A DNA stretch of 34,862 nt from assembly GCA_900543295.1 (NCBI GenBank), contig UQQY01000004.1, forward strand, positions 1 through 34,862. The letters run 5' to 3'. This document shows positions 1 to 8,691 of this stretch, piece by piece. The notes below the pieces were generated by a model. The model made no database searches. It worked only from the letters and a program-made list of their open reading frames with translations, and had not been told where the DNA came from. Both the position numbers and the translations under genes were made by a program. The stretch comes from an uncultured Oscillospiraceae bacterium (GTDB lineage: Bacteria > Bacillota > Clostridia > Oscillospirales > Ruminococcaceae). How positions within the stretch are numbered: position 1 is the stretch's first letter; every line of letters starts with the position of its first letter.

Positions 1-219
1 ATTCAGGCCCGAAACAATATACCACGTATAGTAAACCACACCTGCCAAAATCAAAAATACAAACATACCAAGGTATTCTTTAAACATAAACGGTGTAAAC
101 AGCAAGAAGAACAATCCAATTGCAAGCAAAAGCCCGATAATAATAATGATGCCGTTTCGCAGAATTTCTTTAAAGCTTTTCTGCTGTTTTACGATCTGCT
201 CTAAAAATACATCTCCCAT
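1..219 (-). CDS. Small membrane protein, C-terminus cut by window end
   Basis: The reading frame is open from an ATG at 219 to the window edge (73 codons seen). The start MGDVFLEQIVKQQKS is followed by two hydrophobic stretches, about residues 24-43 (beginning NGIIIIIGLLLAIGL) and 51-70 (MFVFLILAGVVYYTWYIV), so a two-helix membrane protein is likely. An AAGGAG lies 13 bases before the ATG and a good promoter lies further upstream, so it is transcribed on its own. The layout of a short charged N-terminus and two helices is reminiscent of small uncharacterised Clostridia proteins such as DUF6106, but I cannot confirm the family. Function is unknown. Confidence 0.7.
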   Translation of the reverse strand, partial: MGDVFLEQIVKQQKSFKEILRNGIIIIIGLLLAIGLFFLLFTPFMFKEYLGMFVFLILAGVVYYTWYIVSGLN

Positions 220-283
220 AACCAATAAAACGCTCCTTGTTTCTGCGTCCGCTGCCGAACGCAGTTTTTGAATTTCTACAAGT

Positions 284-313
284 ATTATAGCACAGGCACA
301 AGCCGCGCTTCAA
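284..313 (-). promoter_or_regulatory. Sigma-A-type promoter for the small membrane protein
   Basis: On the minus strand TTGAAG (308-313) is followed after 18 bases by a perfect TATAAT (284-289). It sits just after the terminator of the preceding ABC operon and about 65 bases before the ATG at 219. Confidence 0.6.
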
Positions 314-353
314 TAAAAAACGGGAAACAACGCTTTACATTGTTTCCCGTTTT
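311..353 (-). terminator. Rho-independent terminator of the Gld-like ABC operon
   Basis: The arms AAAACGGGAAACAA (317-330) and TTGTTTCCCGTTTT (340-353) are perfectly complementary around a 9-base loop. On the minus strand the hairpin is followed by a T-rich tail. It lies about 75 bases past the stop codon of the DUF4340 gene. Confidence 0.85.
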
Positions 354-426
354 AAAATACCGTCAATTCTTAATTCCCAAGAAAGAGGGAATCAGCAGGA
401 GAGCAAAAACGCTCCGCTTTTTTCCT

Positions 427-1908
427 TTACCATTCCGTGTCGACTGTTTTGCCTGCGGCCAGATTTTGAGACTCCTTTGCAACCTTATTTACAAAACCAG
501 AGCGCCCAACAAAAGCCGTCTGATCGTTAAGCGTCACAGTCGTTGTCGTATCTTCCGCGACATAAACCTTCACAACCACTGTCTGGCCGCTCCGATAATG
601 ATAGGTAATCGTCAACTTTGGCACGCCTGTCGGCTTCACCGTACTGACATCCTGAACAGAAGTCAGCATAACAAGCTGCATGTAACTGCGAACAGCGTCC
701 ATGTCAGCGTCCTTCCCGTTAAGTGTCGCCGTATAATCACTGGAATCCGACACATCTTCGCCCGGATCAAACGCAATCTGATAAGTCTGACCATTGACCT
801 GCACGTCAAAACCATTCAAATCAACAATATTCGGGAAAATAACAGAAGAAGAAATCAGATCCTTTGCCTGAACTTTCAGCCATCCAATATCTGAAGCCGC
901 AACTGTATAAATCTGATCTACATCCTCACGGATAAGGAAATAGGTATCAATCTTATCGGCGGCAACTTTTTCTCCTTCAGTAAAGCCCGCGGAAGCGTTA
1001 AAGCCGGAACCCAGAGTCAAAACAACCGTTGTATTGTCGTCATAGGTCATCTCATATCGGGCCGTGGGATTATCAAAGCCATACGTTTTCCGATCCTCAT
1101 CCGTGATATTGGCCTTTACAATGCCATTCGCCGTAAGTCCGAAATTATCATAGATGACACTCTCGGTACTGGTCTCCGCAATCAGAGAGAACTGCGGCTC
1201 ACGCATGACCAGATAACTCTGCTGAACCTCGGTTTCGCCGAGCTCGCCGTCCTTCGCTTCATCCAGCACGATCGGAGAGGCAAGATCCGGACGTGTAATT
1301 TTAACATAATTGATGGTCGGAACCGCACTGCTGTCATCCGAATCAAAGCCTTCAATGATTTCAGTGTCCAGATAAGAATAGCGTGTATACAGCAGACTTG
1401 CCACGGAAGTCGCCGTAACGGTGTATACCGTATTGTCTCCTTCCTTGGTCAGGTAGTAGTAGCTTTTATCCGCTGTCTGCAAACCGATGCGGAAGGAATA
1501 GACGTTGCCGTTATTATACTTGCTTTCAAAGGTGATCTGCGGGTCATCAAGCCTGTATCTGGAAAGATCCGCGCAGTCCTCTTCTATCACTTCAACGGCA
1601 GAGAACGTGCTCATATAAGTCAGCGTCTGCTCGTACATATAGGTAATCTGCTTCAAATCCATCGTGTCGCGGATACGCCAGAGCTCCTCGCCTACCAGCT
1701 CGATGGTATAATCATCATTCTGGTTTTTGATGTGCATGCTCTCCACATCGCTGTAAGTCTCCCGAATCAGCGCAATGGTGTCAACGCTCACATTTGACGA
1801 ACCCTCGCCGCTCTGCGAAGGCGCAGTCAGCACCAAAGCAATCGTTACGGCAATCAGTACAACCAGCGCAACGCCGCTCCAGATGATAGTTTTGATCTTT
1901 TTGCTCAT
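427..1908 (-). CDS. DUF4340 domain protein of a Gld-like ABC transporter
   Basis: This 493-residue protein has one N-terminal membrane helix (about residues 8-28) and a long extracytoplasmic region made of repeated beta-rich units typical of DUF4340; phrases such as YRLDDPQITFESKY and TYGFDNPTARYEMTY are the recurring DUF4340 pattern. Proteins of this family are encoded next to GldF/GldG-type ABC transporters, as here. The ATG overlaps the stop of the upstream gene (ATGA) and is preceded by AGGAGG, so the two are translationally coupled. It is the last gene of a four-gene operon and is followed by a strong terminator. It probably acts as an extracytoplasmic partner of the transporter; the substrate is unknown. 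Confidence 0.85.
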   Translation of the reverse strand: MSKKIKTIIWSGVALVVLIAVTIALVLTAPSQSGEGSSNVSVDTIALIRETYSDVESMHIKNQNDDYTIELVGEELWRIRDTMDLKQITYMYEQTLTYMSTFSAVEVIEEDCADLSRYRLDDPQITFESKYNNGNVYSFRIGLQTADKSYYYLTKEGDNTVYTVTATSVASLLYTRYSYLDTEIIEGFDSDDSSAVPTINYVKITRPDLASPIVLDEAKDGELGETEVQQSYLVMREPQFSLIAETSTESVIYDNFGLTANGIVKANITDEDRKTYGFDNPTARYEMTYDDNTTVVLTLGSGFNASAGFTEGEKVAADKIDTYFLIREDVDQIYTVAASDIGWLKVQAKDLISSSVIFPNIVDLNGFDVQVNGQTYQIAFDPGEDVSDSSDYTATLNGKDADMDAVRSYMQLVMLTSVQDVSTVKPTGVPKLTITYHYRSGQTVVVKVYVAEDTTTTVTLNDQTAFVGRSGFVNKVAKESQNLAAGKTVDTEW

Positions 1909-3371
1909 AAATGCCTCCTGCGCACAAAGATCACAATACCGACGGCCAGAACAATCAGCGGAAGGACACCGATGAAAATAATTGCATACGTTACAACCTG
2001 TGTCTGGCTGATTGTGATTGTATCATAAGAGAGATCAATCGGAAGAATCTTTACAACGGAATCCTTTCCGGTCGCCGCATTTACGGCAGTGATAACAAAA
2101 TCGCCGTTACCGTATCCGCCGTAGTTCAGCATATTTGACGTCATCATTTGGGCGGAACCAAATGCAATGACATTCGAAGAAACCATCTCGCCGTCAAGAG
2201 AACGAAGCTTTTTGCCTTCTACTACCAGATTCATCGACGTCTGATCCTGACTGTCGAAATCAAAAGATTCGTCCGCATCGTAAGGAACAAAAATCGTGGT
2301 ATCGCTGCTCTTCAGCAAAACGCTTGTTTCACGATTGTCCTTCGATTCAAACAGCGCTGTAACCGGCGTTGCCGACGCAGCAATTACCGGCAGATCCGCA
2401 TTGTTAAGCGCAGATTTCAGTTCGTCGTCTGCAACCGTTGCGCCAAACACCAGGCCGCCGTAAGTCGTGCTGTACATATTACTCTGATTCATTTCGAACG
2501 CAAACCCGCTTTGCATTTCGATGCCCCAGTCAGCAAGGAAGTTCTTCAGAACCGCTCCAGGCTCTGTTCCATTACCTACGAAGAGCAGTGTTTTGCCGAA
2601 CGCTCCGTCGTTGTCCAAAAAGGCGCTGAGCTTTTCTGCCTGCTCAGCCGTCAGATCCTCCGCCGGCTGAGGCAGAATAACCGCCTGATAATCCGAGCTG
2701 ATTTCCTCCGTCAGCATGTTGACCGTTGCTACATCATAAACATTAGAGGTCAAAATCTCCTGAAGGCCATCTACATTTGCAGCAGAGCCAAAGCCGGATA
2801 AGAGCGCCACTTTTGTAATATTCGACTCGGTAACGTACATCAAAGCGGATGTGATTTGCTGCTCAGCCTGTGAACTGTACGTATAAGAGCCATAGCTTGT
2901 TGTGGAAACCGACAGCAGAGAGCCGTTGTCCACCTTCTTATACCGTTTATCCGTTGTAATCAGAAGGTCGCCTTCCGCTAAATCTTCAGAGGGATATTCG
3001 TTGGCAAGACCTGGATTTTTGGAAATGCTTTTAAACTCTACTGAAACGCGGCCCGAATGCTGCGCATAGTCTTTGATAATTTCATACACCTGTTTCCAAT
3101 ACGTTCCTGCGCTTTCAAACTCTGATTCTTCGGCCAGAACCGTAATTTTGACGTCCTGATCCAATCCGGAAAGGAAGTTAATTGAGTCCTGCGTCAGCTC
3201 GAAGCGATTATCGGAGGTCAAGTCGATAGAAACAGGAAAACGATCCAGCAAGAGACCGACCACTACGTTAATCAGGATAACCGCCGCAACAAATACCGCC
3301 GTAATCACCGTTGCCAAAGAGCCAAATTTGAAGCGGCGGGAATGGAAATACTTCATATTGATATGTTTCAT
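1905..3371 (-). CDS. GldG-like ABC transporter auxiliary protein
   Basis: A 488-residue protein with one N-terminal helix (about residues 19-41), a large extracytoplasmic region and a C-terminal helix (about 460-482) ending in the basic tail RRRHL. The order helix, DLTSDNRFELTQDSINFL, then a domain ending in a second helix is that of the GldG/ABC_transp_aux family. GldG proteins have no ATPase activity; they pair with a GldF permease and GldA ATPase, which are the two genes upstream. I chose the ATG at 3371 because GGGAGG stands 8 bases before it; an upstream GTG at 3395 would start inside the permease gene. In Bacteroidota these genes serve gliding, but Firmicutes copies have no established role. 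Confidence 0.82.
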   Translation of the reverse strand: MKHINMKYFHSRRFKFGSLATVITAVFVAAVILINVVVGLLLDRFPVSIDLTSDNRFELTQDSINFLSGLDQDVKITVLAEESEFESAGTYWKQVYEIIKDYAQHSGRVSVEFKSISKNPGLANEYPSEDLAEGDLLITTDKRYKKVDNGSLLSVSTTSYGSYTYSSQAEQQITSALMYVTESNITKVALLSGFGSAANVDGLQEILTSNVYDVATVNMLTEEISSDYQAVILPQPAEDLTAEQAEKLSAFLDNDGAFGKTLLFVGNGTEPGAVLKNFLADWGIEMQSGFAFEMNQSNMYSTTYGGLVFGATVADDELKSALNNADLPVIAASATPVTALFESKDNRETSVLLKSSDTTIFVPYDADESFDFDSQDQTSMNLVVEGKKLRSLDGEMVSSNVIAFGSAQMMTSNMLNYGGYGNGDFVITAVNAATGKDSVVKILPIDLSYDTITISQTQVVTYAIIFIGVLPLIVLAVGIVIFVRRRHL

Positions 3372-3385
3372 GTCCGTTTCCTCCC

Positions 3386-4093
3386 TCAGCTCCACCGCTT
3401 CTTCTCAAGCACACGGATCGTAAGGAACAGGAATACGACTGCAAAGCTTAAGAAGAACAGGATATGTGATAAATCCAAAATACCGCTGACAAAATCATTG
3501 TAGCGCGTAGAGAAGGACAGCGCATTCAAAATTGTCGCGAGAAAGCTCACCCCCGTCGGCAGGGCAGAAGCAAGCGTATCGAACATCCAGATAAACAGCG
3601 TGATGGCAAAGGTGCCAATCGCCGCGACAATCTGATTTTCTGTCAGAGCGGAAATAAAAATACCAATCGCAATCAATGCAGCGCCGACCAATGCAAGCGC
3701 CAGATAATTGCCAAGGAAAATGTTCCAATCCGGCGCCGAAAAGGTTGCAAGCACAATCTGGAACAGAAGCGTGCAGGATACGCCGATGATATATACGACA
3801 AATGCAGCCAGATACTTGCCCACAACAATCCCTGTAATGTTGACAGGAGACGTCAGTAGAAGCTGGTCGGTCTTAAGCTTTTTGTCCTCGCTCATCAGAC
3901 GCATGGTCAGCAGCGGGATAATCATCATAACGACAGTGAACATGCTGCTGAATACATACTGAATATAGTTTGCCTGATTCGCCAGAATATAAAAGAAATA
4001 GTAGCCTGAAAGCGCATAGATCACCGCAAGAAAGATATAACCCAGCGGAGATGAAAAATAGGCTTTCAGCTCACGTTTAAAAATTGCGCTCAT
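3386..4093 (-). CDS. ABC-2 type permease, GldF-like
   Basis: A 235-residue, six-helix integral membrane protein. The opening FKRELKAYFSSPLGYIFLAV and the loop PLLTMRLMSEDKKLKTDQLL are characteristic of the ABC-2/GldF permease family. Its ATG directly follows the stop codon of the ATPase gene (TAAATG) and the next gene starts 14 bases after its stop, which fixes it as part of the same transporter. It should form the membrane channel; whether the complex exports a polymer, a lipid or a protein cannot be told from sequence. Confidence 0.88.
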   Translation of the reverse strand: MSAIFKRELKAYFSSPLGYIFLAVIYALSGYYFFYILANQANYIQYVFSSMFTVVMMIIPLLTMRLMSEDKKLKTDQLLLTSPVNITGIVVGKYLAAFVVYIIGVSCTLLFQIVLATFSAPDWNIFLGNYLALALVGAALIAIGIFISALTENQIVAAIGTFAITLFIWMFDTLASALPTGVSFLATILNALSFSTRYNDFVSGILDLSHILFFLSFAVVFLFLTIRVLEKKRWS

Positions 4094-5038
4094 TTATTTT
4101 GCACCTCCGGAATCCTTGGTCAGCTGCAGGAAGATGTCCTCAAGCGTCATCTCGCTGGAGCGCATGCCCAAAAGCGGCCAGTTGCGCTCGGCCAAACGTT
4201 TGAAAACCTCTCTGCGGATATCGGCGCCCTGCTTTGCCTCCACGACAAATTCATAAACGCCTGCCTCGCGCTTTCCAAGCGTCTGCACATCGCGCATACC
4301 GCTGATGCTGCAAAGCATACGATAAACTTCGTTCTCCGGACCGTCGACCAGAATATTGTAGCGATGATCCGTAGTCATATTGTGTGAAAGGTTTGCCGTC
4401 GTATCGTCCGCAACCAGCTTGCCCTGATTGATGACAACGACCTTGTCGCAGACCGCCTGAATTTCAGGCAGGATATGTGACGAAAGAATAATAGTATGCT
4501 TTTTGCCAAGCTTTTTGATCAGATTGCGGATCTCAATGATCTGCTTCGGGTCAAGACCGACTGTCGGCTCGTCCAGAATCAAAACCTCCGGATTGCCGAT
4601 CAAAGCCTGCGCAAGCCCCACACGCTGACGGTAGCCCTTGGACAGATGCTTGATAACGCGTCCGTAAACATTGGTAATCTGGACAATCTCGCAAATCTCC
4701 TGAATATGTGCGGCGCGCGGCTGCTTCGCCTTTTTGAGATCATAAATAAAGTTTAAGTACTCCTTCACGGTCATATCCAGATACAGCGGCGGCTGCTCCG
4801 GCAGGTAGCCGATGGACTGCTTCGCTGTGATCGGATCCTCCAAAATATCAACGTCGTTGATTTTGCAGGAACCGCTGGTCGCAGACAAATATCCGGTCAG
4901 AATATTCATCGTTGTCGATTTTCCGGCGCCGTTTGGGCCCAGAAAGCCGAGAATCTCCCCGCGGTCAACGTGAAAGGATACGTTGTCAACCGCCAGCTTT
5001 TGGCCGTATCTCTTGGTGAGATTGGAAATCTCGATCAT
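4094..5038 (-). CDS. ABC transporter ATP-binding protein, GldA-like
   Basis: A 314-residue ATPase with Walker A GPNGAGKST near residue 40, the signature LSKGYRQRVGLAQAL, Walker B VLILDEPTVGLDP and the switch histidine in SSHIL. After the nucleotide-binding domain a C-terminal extension of about 90 residues follows, common in exporter ATPases of this class. The start is the ATG at 5038 (MIEISNLTKRYGQ), preceded by AGGAGG; the frame is open further upstream but has no second ribosome site and would add residues foreign to the family. It is the first gene of the operon, behind an extended -10 promoter. Confidence 0.9.
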   Translation of the reverse strand: MIEISNLTKRYGQKLAVDNVSFHVDRGEILGFLGPNGAGKSTTMNILTGYLSATSGSCKINDVDILEDPITAKQSIGYLPEQPPLYLDMTVKEYLNFIYDLKKAKQPRAAHIQEICEIVQITNVYGRVIKHLSKGYRQRVGLAQALIGNPEVLILDEPTVGLDPKQIIEIRNLIKKLGKKHTIILSSHILPEIQAVCDKVVVINQGKLVADDTTANLSHNMTTDHRYNILVDGPENEVYRMLCSISGMRDVQTLGKREAGVYEFVVEAKQGADIRREVFKRLAERNWPLLGMRSSEMTLEDIFLQLTKDSGGAK

Positions 5039-5144
5039 GGTTTTCCCTCCTAATGTATTATATCGCCCGAATATACCGGAACGAAAAACGTCCACATATC
5101 CTTCTCCAAACTAAGCGGCTTTCCTCTTTATGAGAAACCTGCAT

Positions 5145-5206
5145 AAAAAAGCCGGCAGGTAACGGATACAAATAAGCGATATGCTCATTATATCATACCA
5201 GCCGAC
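5145..5206 (-). terminator. Likely galM terminator whose stem encloses the next operon's -10 box
   Basis: Outer arms at 5151-5161 and 5196-5206 pair over 11 positions with one mismatch and one G-U pair. Inside them a second stem (5171-5177 with 5183-5189, six of seven paired) closes a 5-base loop. On the minus strand the outer stem is followed by TTTTTT (5145-5150). It lies about 65 bases after the galM stop. The loop side contains the TATAAT of the promoter for the Gld-like operon. Confidence 0.5.
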
Positions 5207-5215
5207 TGATTTCCA
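5187..5215 (-). promoter_or_regulatory. Extended -10 promoter of the Gld-like ABC operon
   Basis: TGGAAA (5210-5215), a 17-base spacer, then TATAAT (5187-5192) preceded by TGA, which makes an extended -10 element. It lies about 150 bases upstream of the ATPase start at 5038. Confidence 0.65.
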
Positions 5216-5269
5216 CTGATTTTGTGAGAAAACTGTGGAATGTTTATCCCCGTTTTGTTAATATACACG

Positions 5270-6316
5270 TCACATTTCGTTCACGACAAAAAATGTATAG
5301 GAAGTTTTGGCATGAAAATCCTCTCCTGCATGCAGCACACAGGCGGGAAATTCTGGCCGGTTCGGCGTATCGGGGAAAAACTGCGTCTCCAGACAAAAGC
5401 CGCTGCGGCGGACATAGCGGACGCTATCCTTTCCGCAGAGCGTGCCGTCCAAACTGTTTCCGGCATAGAACTGCACGCCGGGCAGATCAGTTTTCACAGT
5501 AAGCATCCTGCCGCTTTCGGGATCATATACGCACGCAGCCTCGCGAAAGTCTCCGCCGTTTAAGACAAAGTTATGATCGTAGCCTCCTGTCACACGCAGA
5601 TCCTCGATATCGTCGTCGATATGCGCGCCGATTTCGGTAAAGGTACGCAGATCAAAGGGTGTGCCGGCAACTTCCGGCAGCCCGCCGGTCGGAATTGCCC
5701 CTGCTCCAACGCGGGTAAAACGGTCGGCATTGATACGGATCCGGTGCTTTAGAATCGAGCCGGAGCCTTGACCGGCCAAGTTGAAGTACGCATGATTTGT
5801 AAGGTTTACGACCGTATCACGGTCGCTTTTTGCATGATAGGAAAGCGTGAGCGTTCCATTGACCAGCGTATAACGGACGCGGACGGACAGCCTTCCAGGG
5901 TATCCTTCCTCCATATCGGCGCTCTCACAGGAGAGCACCAGCGCATCGCTTTCCTCCTCAGCCTTCCACACCTTGGTGTGAAAACCGTGCGGGCCGCCAT
6001 GCAGATGGTTCTCTCCGTCGTTTGGATAAAGAGAATATTCCACACCGTTTAATGCAAATTTCGCATTGCCGATACGGTTTGCATATCGTCCGACGGTCGC
6101 GCCGATATAGCAGGTCTGCTCCTCATACGCCTGCGGCGACGCAAAGCCCAGGCACACATCCGCCGTCACATCATGTTTATCCGGCGCTTCAATCGAGACG
6201 ATCGTGCCGCCCAGCGTCATCACCTGAACGCGCACAACGCCGTCATCCAGCGTATAAAGCTCAACTGGGACGCCTGCTTTTGTCGTGCCGAACGGTTTTT
6301 TCATAATGAATGCCAT
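5270..6316 (-). CDS. galM: Galactose mutarotase (aldose 1-epimerase)
   Basis: A 348-residue cytoplasmic protein, the usual length for GalM. It interconverts alpha and beta anomers of galactose and related sugars. The family hallmarks are in order: GRYANRIGNAKF (76-87), NHLHGG with His106, NLTNHAYFNL with His175, GYDHNF with Asp247, and FCLETQFFPD with Glu310 as expected catalytic base. The pair His106/His175 and Glu310 have the spacing seen in Lactococcus GalM. GAGGAGG stands before the ATG. It is the last gene of the run that begins with nifS, 13 bases after the sulfatase-maturase gene. No other galactose gene is present, so the sugar it serves is open. Confidence 0.93.
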   Translation of the reverse strand: MAFIMKKPFGTTKAGVPVELYTLDDGVVRVQVMTLGGTIVSIEAPDKHDVTADVCLGFASPQAYEEQTCYIGATVGRYANRIGNAKFALNGVEYSLYPNDGENHLHGGPHGFHTKVWKAEEESDALVLSCESADMEEGYPGRLSVRVRYTLVNGTLTLSYHAKSDRDTVVNLTNHAYFNLAGQGSGSILKHRIRINADRFTRVGAGAIPTGGLPEVAGTPFDLRTFTEIGAHIDDDIEDLRVTGGYDHNFVLNGGDFREAACVYDPESGRMLTVKTDLPGVQFYAGNSLDGTLCGKDSVRYVRRSGFCLETQFFPDTPNRPEFPACVLHAGEDFHAKTSYTFFVVNEM

Positions 6317-6329
6317 TGCTTTTTCCTCC

Positions 6330-7442
6330 TCAGCGCAGAAACTTCCGCGCGACTTTTACAAGATCGTCGGCTGCGTATTCAAAAAAGGTGCGAAAGGCCG
6401 GACACAGAACATTTAGAGTATTCTGTTCCAGAGAAATCGGCTCGCGGTTTCTGCGGCAGCCGCCGCGGCAAAGCCTGTAATAGCGGCAGGTCTTACACTC
6501 CTCTGCAATCTGGCGGGAAGTCTCGACAAAGAGCCTTGCCGTCTCGGTCTGGCGCATTTCATCCCAGCCGTCGGTCAGCACATTGCCGATACGCCACTCG
6601 TCCGTAACGTAAAAATCACAGGGATATACGCTGCCGTCCGCTTCTATCATATAATAGCAGCTGCACGAGCCGGACATGCCGCAGCTTTCCGGCGGATAAC
6701 CGCCGATCATCATAACAAGATTGTCAAAATAGCGGATACTGACCGGATGATTCGTATTCAGATCAACGTACCAAAGCCGGAACAGATCCTTTAAAAAGCG
6801 GCCGTACAGCTCGGGCGTTAAAGAGTATTCCCGCTCTCCGGGAAACTTCAGCTCGTCCAGACACGGAATAAACTGCAAGTAGGAAAAGCCCTGCTTTTTA
6901 AAAAAATAATAAATCCGCTCGATATTTTCCGCCACATCACGGTTGACGGTCGAAAGAATGTTGAACTCAACCCTGTGACGCTCCATCAGCTTTGCAGCAC
7001 GAAGCACGCGGTCGAACGTTCCGTTTCCGGAGGCGTCTCTGCGGTATTTGTCGTGGATCGCTTTTGTTCCGTCAAGAGAGAGGCCGACTAAAAAGCCGTT
7101 GTCATGAAAAAACTGCGCCCACTCGTCGTTGATATTCAAGCCGTTCGTCTGGATAGCATTCGTCACACGGATGTTTTTGACATTGTATTTTTTTTGCAGC
7201 GCAACCGCATTTTTGAAAAAATCCAGGCCCGCCACTGTCGGCTCGCCGCCCTGAAACCCGAAGGCTGCGACGGTGTCTGCGTAAGCAAACACTTTTTTTA
7301 CGATGGTCTCAAGCGTTTCCTCGGACATGATACCGTAATTTGCAACTTCGCGCCGGTTGGCCACATCCGCGTAAAAGCAGTAGGCGCAGCGCATATTGCA
7401 GCTCGATGAAGCTGGCTTTATTAACAGGGAAATTGCCGGCAT
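6330..7442 (-). CDS. Anaerobic sulfatase-maturating enzyme (radical SAM/SPASM)
   Basis: This enzyme converts the active-site Cys (or Ser) of sulfatases to formylglycine without oxygen. The protein is 370 residues. The radical-SAM cluster motif is Cys15, Cys19, Cys22, and the SPASM cysteines are Cys254, 260, 275, 316, 319, 325, 329 and 347; Asp276 follows Cys275 (YPCDFYV). This pattern matches the characterised Clostridium perfringens anSME almost residue for residue, which supports the ATG at 7442 over the longer open frame. A weak GGAG lies 9 bases before it. It follows the SpoIID-like gene by 22 bases. Its likely client is the CMPSR sulfatase at 31240-32634. Confidence 0.93.
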   Translation of the reverse strand: MPAISLLIKPASSSCNMRCAYCFYADVANRREVANYGIMSEETLETIVKKVFAYADTVAAFGFQGGEPTVAGLDFFKNAVALQKKYNVKNIRVTNAIQTNGLNINDEWAQFFHDNGFLVGLSLDGTKAIHDKYRRDASGNGTFDRVLRAAKLMERHRVEFNILSTVNRDVAENIERIYYFFKKQGFSYLQFIPCLDELKFPGEREYSLTPELYGRFLKDLFRLWYVDLNTNHPVSIRYFDNLVMMIGGYPPESCGMSGSCSCYYMIEADGSVYPCDFYVTDEWRIGNVLTDGWDEMRQTETARLFVETSRQIAEECKTCRYYRLCRGGCRRNREPISLEQNTLNVLCPAFRTFFEYAADDLVKVARKFLR

Positions 7443-7464
7443 AATCGTTTGCTCCGTTTCCGGA

Positions 7465-8691
7465 TTACATCGTTTTGAATGTAACCCCTTTATAATAATG
7501 TGTGAGGATCTGTCGGTATCCCCATCCTGCCGCAGAATAGCCAAGCGCGCCGCGCTGACTCATTCCAACGCCGTGCCCATATCCCAATGTAGAAAAGGTA
7601 ATCGTATCTCCGCTTACGGTAATCGCCGTAATTTTCGTGCTCTTTAAGCTGTTTGAACCGAACACCTGCTCGCGCAGAATGCGCGCCTTAACCTTGACCC
7701 CGCAGACGGGTATGGTATAGACAAATCCGCCGTCCGTATAGGTTGCGCCGGAAAGATCGAACCATGTCTCCGGATCGCCCGAGACCAAAATACCAGAAGC
7801 GGCAAGCTTCTGTCTGGCATTCTCTGCTGAAATGGAGAAGGATGAGGGAAGCTCGTCATACGCGCTTTCTACAGCGGTAAGGTATGCAAGACTTCCGCCC
7901 CAGACAAACTGGCTCGACTGCGTATGACCGCCGGATGCCGCGTGATAAACCGCATTGGCCGGACTTTCGCCATAGTACATGACCTCATGATAAACACCGC
8001 GGACCAGCTCAATCGTCTTTTGATGCGGCGTTTTGAACGACATGGATGGGTAACGTCCGTAGGTCTTCTTATAATTCTCCATATAGCTGCGGCAGGCTAC
8101 AGCCTGCGCCCTGTACGCCTCGTAATACTGCGGAATCGGCGTAGTTCCCGTCCCGACGATCTCGCACTGTACCGCGCCGGAAATGATGTAAATCAAATCC
8201 TCGTCATCCTGATTTGAGCTTGAGGAAGAAGGCGAAGAAGAGACCGCCGCAGAGGAGGCAGGCTTTGAGGAAACGGACGGCCTTGATGAAGCAGCAGACG
8301 CCTGAGACGGGTCGCGGCTGGAGGACGAGGCCTGCCCCGAAGATTCTGCATGATTTGACGACGGAGAGGACGCGTCGGATCGTTCCGATTCTCCGGCGCT
8401 ACTCTCCGAATTGGCATCGGAGGATTCCATTTCCGATTCATCCGGCGGCAGCTCAGCGGACGAATCGGAAAAAAAGCCGTTTTCTTCGGAGGAAAGCTGC
8501 GCAATGCCGAGCTCTCCATCCTGCGTAATCCCCTCATAAGGATCCGCCGCAGTCAAAACCGCAGCACTGTCAAGTGCGTTTGCACCAAATACGGCGGACA
8601 CTCCGAAAACAGAAAACGCAATGCCGAGCGCCGCAAGCTGCACGCCAATACGGCCGGTGCGGCGGACAGCTTCTTCCCGCTCTTTACGCAT
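7465..8691 (-). CDS. SpoIID/LytB-domain exported protein with Ser-rich stalk
   Basis: The 408-residue protein has an N-terminal hydrophobic segment (about residues 15-37), a low-complexity Ser/Ala/Pro stretch (about 75-160) and a C-terminal SpoIID domain. SpoIID proteins are peptidoglycan lytic transglycosylases that act on denuded glycan. The conserved blocks are present: IYIISGAVQCEI with Glu177 as the likely catalytic acid, YRAQAVACRSY (193-203), and YGHGVGMSQRGA (371-382) followed by QILTHYYKGV. It differs from sporulation SpoIID by the long disordered spacer, which would hold the domain away from the membrane. The gene overlaps the sortase gene by 8 bases, so the two are probably made together. 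I would not name it spoIID. Confidence 0.85.
   Translation of the reverse strand: MRKEREEAVRRTGRIGVQLAALGIAFSVFGVSAVFGANALDSAAVLTAADPYEGITQDGELGIAQLSSEENGFFSDSSAELPPDESEMESSDANSESSAGESERSDASSPSSNHAESSGQASSSSRDPSQASAASSRPSVSSKPASSAAVSSSPSSSSSNQDDEDLIYIISGAVQCEIVGTGTTPIPQYYEAYRAQAVACRSYMENYKKTYGRYPSMSFKTPHQKTIELVRGVYHEVMYYGESPANAVYHAASGGHTQSSQFVWGGSLAYLTAVESAYDELPSSFSISAENARQKLAASGILVSGDPETWFDLSGATYTDGGFVYTIPVCGVKVKARILREQVFGSNSLKSTKITAITVSGDTITFSTLGYGHGVGMSQRGALGYSAAGWGYRQILTHYYKGVTFKTM

Noticed and set aside
268..894. Plus-strand open frame of 208 codons
   Set aside because: It crosses a strong terminator and runs antisense to the DUF4340 gene, without a ribosome site.
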